From Thermoactinomyces sp. DSM 45891 (GTDB lineage: Bacteria; Bacillota; Bacilli; Thermoactinomycetales; Thermoactinomycetaceae): a DNA stretch of 18,498 nt. How positions within the stretch are numbered: the stretch's first letter is position 1; every line of letters starts with the position of its first letter. The notes below the pieces were generated by a model. It saw nothing but the letters and a program-made list of their open reading frames with translations. It searched no databases and was not told the origin of the DNA. The stretch lies in contig NZ_FPJZ01000028.1 in the NCBI RefSeq assembly GCF_900119485.1, positions 1 through 18,498 on the forward strand, read 5' to 3'. A program made the translations under genes and the position numbers. Positions 1 to 5,315 of this stretch are shown here, in pieces.

Positions 1-162
1 ACTGGTGATAAGCCAAAAGAGGACAAGCCAGCTGGTGATAAGTCAGTAAAAGTAAGTAAAGAGGTAAAGAGTAATTGGGTTTTAGCCAGTCAAAAGGCTA
101 ATGCAACTAACTGGAAATCGGTTGTTGACCAGGTGAAAAAAGAGCAGCCTGTTCAGAAATAG
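1..162 (+). CDS. C-terminal end of an unidentified protein (partial)
   Basis: Frame 1 is open from the window edge to a TAG at 160-162 and encodes the last 53 residues of a protein whose start lies outside. The visible part begins with a charged, repetitive linker (TGDKPKEDKPAGDK, a repeated GDK/DKP pattern). It continues as a short segment with two tryptophans, ending in VKKEQPVQK. The linker suggests a tethered or extracytoplasmic tail, but no domain is recognisable. It lies 63 bp before the next plus-strand gene and upstream of essB, so it may belong to the type VII secretion operon. That link rests on position only. Confidence 0.6.
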   Translation, partial: TGDKPKEDKPAGDKSVKVSKEVKSNWVLASQKANATNWKSVVDQVKKEQPVQK

Positions 163-168
163 TGTATA

Positions 169-194
169 AAGGGGGGAGACGATTCTGCCCCCTT
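169..194 (+). promoter_or_regulatory. Intergenic G/C hairpin
   Basis: AAGGGGG (169-175) can pair with CCCCCTT (188-194) around a 12-nt loop, just after the TAG of the upstream gene and before the AAGGAGG of the next. No T-run follows, so it is not a classical intrinsic terminator. It could stabilise or process mRNA between the two genes, or act as a partial terminator. Confidence 0.4.
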
Positions 195-225
195 ATCCTA
201 CTTATCCTGAAGGAGGAATAAGGAA

Positions 226-633
226 ATGCTCGGAAAAAACGAGAAAATTATCATAAAGGCAATAACAGATTGCTCCGCACTCCATGTCCCCTACTTGATC
301 GGGGAGTACTACAATGGTTGGATTGACAAAGACATCTTTTTAAAAGGGTTAGCCAGGGAGTACAAAAACATCGAACGCATAACCATCGGTTTTAGCAATG
401 AAACGCAATCCTTTGTAGAAATTAGATTTAAAAAAGAATTACAACTAGATATACATCACAACTGGGGTGACCCTGACGATTTTCTCTACCACAGAATCGA
501 ACTCTACCTTCCCAAAGACTTTTATGCAGAGCTACAAAAGTCAGACATGACATGGAGAGAATCATATTTCACGACTTACGACCTCCCCAGACATGTGAAC
601 TACAAGTTTGAATTACCTGATGTGTTTAAATAG
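226..633 (+). CDS. Hypothetical protein, 135 aa, upstream of essB
   Basis: The start is well supported: an AAGGAGGAATAAGGAA leader precedes the ATG. The product has no signal peptide or membrane segment and looks like a small soluble alpha/beta protein with many aromatic residues (YLIGEYYNGW, HHNWGDPDDFLYHRIELYL). I do not recognise the family. It is not an obvious WXG100 protein (no central WxG) and does not look like the ubiquitin-like YukD/EsaB. It lies 40 bp before essB on the same strand, so co-transcription is likely. A role as substrate, chaperone or immunity partner of type VII secretion is possible only by association. Confidence 0.75.
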   Translation: MLGKNEKIIIKAITDCSALHVPYLIGEYYNGWIDKDIFLKGLAREYKNIERITIGFSNETQSFVEIRFKKELQLDIHHNWGDPDDFLYHRIELYLPKDFYAELQKSDMTWRESYFTTYDLPRHVNYKFELPDVFK

Positions 634-673
634 AGATGAGTTAGGATTCTGTAGATAAGAGGGAGGTTTTTCA

Positions 674-2071
674 ATGAAAAAGATGCTTTTTAATCATGGA
701 ACGCTTATTTTTGATCGTGATTCGGTTCAATTCGAGATCCCCTTAAAATCTTTAAAAAGTGAATTGATAGATGGAAGCGAGATAGATGTTGTCAAAAAGG
801 TTTCATCTGAAATAGCTTTTCCTTGTACATATAGCATTACAGACGATATGTTGATAATGCACTTTGATATAGAGGAAGATTTTTTACCGTTTGAAAGTGT
901 TCGAGCTGTATTTAACTTGGGTAGGGACGAGAAGCTGAAGATGGTTGAAGATCTCATCAACCTGGGCGAGTATTTTGAGGATCTGAGTAGCCTAAATACT
1001 GTTTTTGATACGCTTAATTTGTTTGGAGATTCGAATGGAAGAGTCAAATTACTATTTCGAGGAGTAAGAGAGGTACTGCCTGCGGAGGGTTATGAGAGTG
1101 AATCCGTATTTGATCAGATTAAGAGGTTGGTTCTTTTTCTTTTTACAGAAGCGAGATATGATGTACTGCGAATACAAGGTAATAAATCCGCAATTCAAAA
1201 GACAAATAAGGAAGATCGCCAGATTGTTAGAAAGATTATAGAAGCGGAAACGTACCAGGACTTAAAAAACGGCTTAGGAATCAGTCAACTGGTAGCGGAT
1301 CATGATGAGATTCATGACCACAGTGAGATGGGCCAAGAGCAAGAAGAACAAGTTGTATTGAAGGAAAAACCTATTGTGCAGAAGATCAAAACGGAAAAAC
1401 CTGTTAAAACAGAAAAACCAATCAAAACAAAGAAACCAAGAAAACAATGGACACTAAAGCCTGTATATTTACTGGGTGCAACCGTGCTAGTAGTTGTAGT
1501 TGCTAGTGTTTTATACATGACATCGGGATCTGGATCGGGAGCAAAGTCTCAGAAGGTAGAGGCTTCAGAGAAAACTTCTGCAAATGGACTCTTGAAAGGT
1601 ATGCGGTTAGCAGCTATGCAGCAGTTTAAAGAAGCTGCCAAGCAATTTGAACAACTCAAGTTCCATGACTTAGACAAGGAAGATCAGAAGGTTGTATTAC
1701 TCACGTTTCTATTGTCTGGAGAAGAGCAAAAAGCAATAGAGTTAGAACCAAAATTTGTCGAATCAGTTATAAGTTACTACGTCACGAATAACCAACTGGA
1801 TAAAGTGAAAAATTTAAAATCGGATCTTCCGGTGGTACAATTCGAAATAGCTGTTTTAGACAAGAAGCCTGAGACGGTCATTGAACTGAAATCCAAAGTA
1901 AGAATGGATGGCAGAAGAGAAAAAATCGTAGTGGAAGCTTTTCTAACGAAGGGTGACTTTGAAGGTGCATACGACTTCGCACGGACAACAGGAAATAGTG
2001 ACCTCACCGAATTTATACAGAAGAGAGAAAAAGGCAAAAAAGATACAAGTACAGGGACAAACGTTAGTTAA
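674..2071 (+). CDS. essB: Type VII secretion protein EssB/YukC
   Basis: This 465-aa product has the layout of EssB/YukC, the bitopic membrane subunit of the Firmicutes type VII (Ess/Yuk) secretion machine. Residues ~1-215 form the cytoplasmic pseudokinase-like domain. Residues ~230-260 are a Lys/Pro-rich repetitive linker (TEKPVKTEKPIKTKKPRK). Residues ~263-281 form a single hydrophobic span (PVYLLGATVLVVVVASVLYM). The rest is an extracytoplasmic helical, TPR-like domain (MRLAAMQQFKEAAKQFEQL and following), with a Ser/Thr/Gly-rich end. Length is close to the family's usual ~400-450 aa. GGGAGG lies 7 nt before the ATG. It is the last gene before a strong terminator. essC, esxA and essA are not in the window and may lie upstream, outside it. 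The call rests on domain layout and remembered family features. Confidence 0.85.
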   Translation: MKKMLFNHGTLIFDRDSVQFEIPLKSLKSELIDGSEIDVVKKVSSEIAFPCTYSITDDMLIMHFDIEEDFLPFESVRAVFNLGRDEKLKMVEDLINLGEYFEDLSSLNTVFDTLNLFGDSNGRVKLLFRGVREVLPAEGYESESVFDQIKRLVLFLFTEARYDVLRIQGNKSAIQKTNKEDRQIVRKIIEAETYQDLKNGLGISQLVADHDEIHDHSEMGQEQEEQVVLKEKPIVQKIKTEKPVKTEKPIKTKKPRKQWTLKPVYLLGATVLVVVVASVLYMTSGSGSGAKSQKVEASEKTSANGLLKGMRLAAMQQFKEAAKQFEQLKFHDLDKEDQKVVLLTFLLSGEEQKAIELEPKFVESVISYYVTNNQLDKVKNLKSDLPVVQFEIAVLDKKPETVIELKSKVRMDGRREKIVVEAFLTKGDFEGAYDFARTTGNSDLTEFIQKREKGKKDTSTGTNVS

Positions 2072-2115
2072 TAGATTCCGGCTGATCCGATCATTAGGCC
2101 GGATCTATTTTTTTT
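2070..2115 (+). terminator. Rho-independent terminator after essB
   Basis: AATAGATtCCGGC pairs with GCCGGATCTATT with one bulged T, followed directly by eight T residues. The 5' arm overlaps the essB stop codon, so transcription should end right after the gene. Confidence 0.9.
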
Positions 2116-2140
2116 ACTTCGAAAATAAAAAGCGGTATGC

Positions 2141-2182
2141 AAGAACAGGGCTACCGGATTGGTGGTCGCCCTAGCTCTTTTT
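2141..2182 (+). terminator. Second hairpin terminator in the convergent gap
   Basis: AAGAACAGGGCTACC and GGTGGTCGCCCTAGCTCTT form an imperfect stem around GGATT, followed by a T-run ending at 2182. It sits between essB and the convergent minus-strand gene. It reads best as a plus-strand backup terminator. On the minus strand it could also slow RNA polymerase, but the T-run there is poor. Confidence 0.55.
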
Positions 2183-2196
2183 CATGATGGACAACT

Positions 2197-2544
2197 CTAA
2201 CAACGGTTGCATTCAGTTATTCTACCATCCATGACCTTCGTACAGATGTCAACGATTAACTTTCCGTGATTAAAAATAATTTGGTTCTTTGTATAAGCAT
2301 CAATATACTGCCCTAACCCCTTGCTGAGTGTAACCTCTGCTTGTCCATCAGCATGAATGACTCCCGAAAATATGGTTCGTTCCTTGTTGTATACTTTGTA
2401 CCGCTCAAGTACGGAACTCAGCGATTCTACTAAGTCATACAGCATACTTTCTAAATGAGGATACATATCTTTCGCTATCTGTTCGTTTAGAATGAAAGCC
2501 AGACCCTTATTCGTAACATCAAATCGAAATAAAAAGATTTCCAA
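2197..2544 (-). CDS. Hypothetical protein, 115 aa
   Basis: Starts at TTG (2544-2542). An in-frame TAG lies just upstream and a strong GAGGTGGAG binding site is 4 nt away, so TTG is the only sensible start. The soluble product has an N-terminal strand-like segment (EIFLFRFDVTNKGLAFIL), a helical centre and a C-terminus ending CNRC, which could bind metal or form a disulfide. There is no signal peptide or membrane span. It follows the 183-aa gene by 26 bp and probably shares its transcript. I do not recognise the family. Confidence 0.7.
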   Translation of the reverse strand: MEIFLFRFDVTNKGLAFILNEQIAKDMYPHLESMLYDLVESLSSVLERYKVYNKERTIFSGVIHADGQAEVTLSKGLGQYIDAYTKNQIIFNHGKLIVDICTKVMDGRITECNRC

Positions 2545-2570
2545 CGCTCTCCACCTCTACACACTCGTTT

Positions 2571-3122
2571 CTATTCTGGTTGAACAATACCTGATTCCTC
2601 AAACATATGGCCCATTGATTCTGCAATCTCTTTCATCATGTGCCGAATAGGAATACTATTGAAAGTCTCTTTTGTAAGTTCAGCTGAAAGTTCAAATCCA
2701 TCTTCTTGTGGTGTTAGTACGATTTTACCCATATAACCTAATTCGTCATGGGTAAAATGAAAACAGGCTCCTGATGGGTCGTCTTCCTCCACAACGCTTA
2801 CTCCATCCGGAAGATTTTTATATTTCTTTCGTCTGGAGCGTTTGCTTCTTTTTTGGTTTATGGGGACAGCCTTTAGCTCTTCTAACTCCTCCATGAACCC
2901 TTTTTTTCCAATTTGGAGAGCCATCCGATCCAGTTCACTTAGGGATTCGTCTTGTCCTTTGAATTCCATCACTTCTAAAACTTCCTTGCATAAGGCCAGC
3001 AAGGCTTCTCGTAGTTCTTCATTAGGATCATCTGCATATTCTGCTTTCATAGCCATTTGAGTTTCTGCCGCTTTAACTAAAAAGATATCTGTCATATGCA
3101 TGATTCGATCGGGTATACGCAT
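2571..3122 (-). CDS. Hypothetical protein, 183 aa
   Basis: The ATG has an AGGA site (GCGAGGAACC) at suitable spacing. Residues ~1-85 are predicted acidic and helical (EAEL-rich, with MAMKAEYADDPNEELREALLALCKEVLEVMEF). Residues ~90-105 form a very basic stretch (QKRSKRSRRKKYKN). The C-terminal ~75 residues look like a strand-rich domain (GYMGKIVLTPQEDGFELSAEL) ending in a helix. There is no membrane segment. A nucleic-acid-binding or scaffold role would fit the basic stretch, but this is a guess. It is first in a two-gene unit downstream, on the same strand, of the structured element at 3211-3433. Confidence 0.75.
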   Translation of the reverse strand: MRIPDRIMHMTDIFLVKAAETQMAMKAEYADDPNEELREALLALCKEVLEVMEFKGQDESLSELDRMALQIGKKGFMEELEELKAVPINQKRSKRSRRKKYKNLPDGVSVVEEDDPSGACFHFTHDELGYMGKIVLTPQEDGFELSAELTKETFNSIPIRHMMKEIAESMGHMFEESGIVQPE

Positions 3123-3210
3123 GTTGGTTCCTCGCTCTCTTGTCTAATGCTCTTATCGTAGCATAGGTTGGTTTAACTTTTTGCGAACAATTAAGGTCTA
3201 GAAAGATCAA

Positions 3211-3433
3211 CCCCCTAGCCCCCAATCATGGGGGGACTATCGCTCGCCACTGGGCACCCCTTCCCATTAGGGGGAAGGATGAGCAATAGCTTTGGGGCTG
3301 GTAAGACTTTGGAAAGGGTCTGCGCCAAGAACAACACTTGGCTTGATCTACGAGGCTACAGGAAAGAGATTTGCGCAAGAACACCGCAAACTCTTCCCCT
3401 CCGCCCCCTTCTCCAAAGATGTTAGCTATCTTT
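3211..3433. ncRNA. GC-rich multi-hairpin element, candidate structured RNA
   Basis: This stretch is much more GC-rich than its surroundings and folds into several nested stems. CCCCC (3219-3223) pairs with GGGGG (3230-3234). CTATCGCTC (3237-3245) pairs with GAGCAATAG (3281-3289) with one mismatch, enclosing CCTTCCC (3259-3265) with GGGAAGG (3272-3278). CTTTGGA plus AAGGG (3307-3318) pairs with CCCTT plus TCCAAAG (3406-3418), enclosing GCCAAG/CTTGGC (3324-3342) and a long stem with AAGAG..TTTGCG (3364-3375) against CGCAAACTCTT (3385-3395). On the plus strand a weak stem AAAGAT/ATCTTT with trailing T residues ends the element. No convincing ORF is present. Strand and function are unknown; I match it to no known RNA class. 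Confidence 0.5.
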
Positions 3434-3680
3434 TTAAATCCTGCAAGAATTTCTCATTTTCCCTTTTGTGATTCTCAAACATTTTATCTACTCTAGCATC
3501 AAGTATTTTGTTTACTTCTGTAGCAACCATTCAGTCAGTTGGCAAGTGATCATTCGCTCCTACATCTGCGTAGTGAAGAGCTCGTATGATGGCGTATCTC
3601 TCATGTGGAGTTATCGGCTGTCCATTAAATAAATAATTACCGTCCAAACTTTGTAGGGGTAGAGGGAGCGAAGACTGATT
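3426..3680 (-). pseudogene. Remnant of an unidentified gene with an in-frame TGA
   Basis: The minus strand reads as protein-like sequence on both sides of one in-frame TGA (3533-3531). Upstream is ...LDGNYLFNGQPITPHERY and continuing to ADVGANDHLPTD; downstream, from the adjacent ATG, is MVATEVNKILDARVDKMFEN and a Lys/Glu-rich helical tail ending at TAG (3428-3426). No start codon with a binding site is found, and the frame closes at 3681-3683 upstream. So this is a 5'-truncated gene with a nonsense codon. The downstream 34 residues could be translated alone, but no binding site supports it. The family is not recognised. Confidence 0.5.
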
Positions 3681-3696
3681 TTACCGCCACTTCGGG

Positions 3697-3992
3697 AATA
3701 AATGGAAAAATGACTTGAGTTCCTGATCGGGGTAGAACCAGCAACTGAACGACGAGGGGCAATTCTGGTGAGTGTAACAGAAAGGTTCATTATTGGTATG
3801 GTGTTTCGCGGGTTGTAATGAATTGCTCTGATCGGCTTAATCGTTGTAACAAAAATCTGTATCAATATGATTTTGTTACTTAAATGCATGAATGGCCTTT
3901 TTGATACGAAAATCACTCACTAGAAAATGCACTATATCGTTCAGATGCTGGTTCCACGCCTGATCGGTTCTCAAGTCATTTTTCCATTTATT
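3697..3992. repeat. 296-bp imperfect inverted repeat
   Basis: AATAAATGGAAAAATGACTT at 3697 recurs in reverse complement ending at 3992. The outer 23 bp are identical, and the similarity continues inward with mismatches and small gaps for about 100 bp per arm: GAACCAGCA, CTGAACGA, GTGAGTG and AAAGG all recur in order. About 90 bp separate the arms. No matching target duplication flanks it, and no coding frame spans it convincingly. It could be an old palindromic MITE, two inverted copies of one fragment, or a decayed insertion sequence. Confidence 0.6.
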
Positions 3993-4147
3993 TATGATTC
4001 CAGATTTTCTAATGAACGATGTATCGTATAACTATTTCAACACCATAGACAAGTAGTGAATAAGAAATATAATATTATGACTTATTATTCGAATACTACT
4101 CCGATTGCGCCAATACCTCCAGTCGCAAGTTCTGAAGGAAGCTTCTC

Positions 4148-4462
4148 TCACTGCTTTATTTCTTCTAAAGTGTAAATAAGATACTCTTTTAAAATATAAC
4201 CTTTTTGAATGGCTTGGATCAGGTTTGTGGCCAACTCGGGTTGTACTGATCCGTACCAATTTCCTTGAGGGTACTTAATCACAATGGGACCCTGTTGGCA
4301 CTGTCCATTGCATTTCGTGAGTGTAGTATGGATTTGTTCGATAAGTCCCTGTCTACCAATCTCTTGACGAATGGTGGAAGCCACTTCGCTTCCACCATTT
4401 CGTAAGCAAGTCTTCCCATTACAGATAAGTAAGTGTGTACGTACTTGTGTCAGATCAACCAT
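4148..4462 (-). CDS. Thioredoxin-like [2Fe-2S] ferredoxin
   Basis: This 104-aa protein has the cysteine spacing of thioredoxin-fold [2Fe-2S] ferredoxins: C14 and C19 (ICNGKTC) early, C51 and C55 (KCNGQCQQGP) later, followed by VIKYPQGNWYGSV and a helical end. These four cysteines normally hold a 2Fe-2S cluster, and the family carries electrons in the cytoplasm. Its ATG overlaps the TAA of the upstream lipoprotein gene by one base (TAATG), so translation is probably coupled. It is the last gene of the copper operon, with no clear terminator behind it. A redox role in copper handling (for example keeping copper as Cu(I)) is inference from the operon. Confidence 0.85.
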   Translation of the reverse strand: MVDLTQVRTHLLICNGKTCLRNGGSEVASTIRQEIGRQGLIEQIHTTLTKCNGQCQQGPIVIKYPQGNWYGSVQPELATNLIQAIQKGYILKEYLIYTLEEIKQ

Positions 4463-5286
4463 TAGGATACCTTCACCACAAAGGGAACGGTAAATACTTT
4501 CCCATTTTGTTGAAACTGACCCCAGATTTTATAGATTCCCTTCTCTGGGAACGTAGTGTGAAATTTTGCATCCGGACCTTTGGTTGCTTCATCCATCGGG
4601 TGAACATGTAGGTATTTCTCTGTATCTTCACTGATAATTACGACATGACCAACAGCTCCTAGATATGGTTCTAGATCTGTAATTGGCTTTTTAGATTTAG
4701 CATCTTTGAATTGAAAATTGAGCATAACTTCCTCATTTACTTTCACTTGTTTATCGAAAGATAGAGTTATCTCTTTGCCATCTATTACTTTGGTGAGATT
4801 GGAGTCAGGTAGCAAAGATTGTTTCGCTCGTTTCTCTCCTTGGACTTCGACCCAATGAGTTTGAACGATTTGGTTTCCATTTTCGGGAATGAAATCAGCA
4901 ATTAACTTATATTTCCCTGCGGAAGCGAATGGGACCATTACTTCAAATCGTCCTTGTCCCTTGAATTCGGGATGAATATGTTCAAAAGTAGCTAAATCTT
5001 CACTCACCACAATGAGATGCATTTTCTTTTCATGATTCATTTTAAAATCTTGGACGGGCTTTCCACTATGATCATTAACTTGAATCGTTAGCATTCCCTC
5101 TTGATTGGCCACAGGAGATTGGTTAAAAGACCACTCTAGATGAACCTGTTCCTCGACTTTTACTTGATCTTGATTTGCTTGATGATTTGCATGTTCATTG
5201 GTTCCCTTCGTTTCATTCGTATTACACCCCGATAGAATCAAAACGCCACTCAAAACGATCATACCTAACATGGTTTTCGTTTTCAT
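4462..5286 (-). CDS. Copper-operon lipoprotein with duplicated His-rich beta domain (YtkA/FixH-like)
   Basis: A 274-aa lipoprotein: basic N-terminus, hydrophobic segment and lipobox ending LSGC with the lipidated cysteine at C21, so it should be anchored outside the membrane. A His-rich linker follows (EHANHQANQD). Two related beta-sandwich-like halves then occur. The first holds H90, SED 95-97 and H103-x-H105-P (HLIVVSED..FEHIHPE). The second holds H214, SED 219-221 and H227-x-H229-P (HVVIISED..YLHVHPM). The identical spacing shows an internal duplication, and the His pairs are likely metal ligands. It lies 29 bp after copA and is coupled to the ferredoxin gene. I infer extracytoplasmic copper binding. 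YtkA-like or FixH-like is the closest family I can suggest. Confidence 0.8.
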   Translation of the reverse strand: MKTKTMLGMIVLSGVLILSGCNTNETKGTNEHANHQANQDQVKVEEQVHLEWSFNQSPVANQEGMLTIQVNDHSGKPVQDFKMNHEKKMHLIVVSEDLATFEHIHPEFKGQGRFEVMVPFASAGKYKLIADFIPENGNQIVQTHWVEVQGEKRAKQSLLPDSNLTKVIDGKEITLSFDKQVKVNEEVMLNFQFKDAKSKKPITDLEPYLGAVGHVVIISEDTEKYLHVHPMDEATKGPDAKFHTTFPEKGIYKIWGQFQQNGKVFTVPFVVKVS

Positions 5287-5315
5287 TCAAATCACCTCGT
5301 ATCTATTTTGATAAG

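Noticed and set aside
3241..3260. GCCACTG resembling a cobalamin riboswitch B12 box
   Set aside because: The other conserved B12 riboswitch segments are absent, so the match is by chance.
3228..3425. 65-aa plus-strand ORF in the structured element
   Set aside because: No binding site, low-complexity composition driven by GC-rich stems, and the sequence is better explained by the hairpins.
3611..3916. 101-aa minus-strand ORF
   Set aside because: It runs through the inverted-repeat arm and joins it in the wrong frame to the gene remnant; no binding site and an unlikely composition.
4077..4175. 32-codon plus-strand ORF (MTYYSNTTPIAPIPPVASSE...)
   Set aside because: It starts like a small sporulation protein but has only a weak binding site, and its end runs antisense into the ferredoxin gene.
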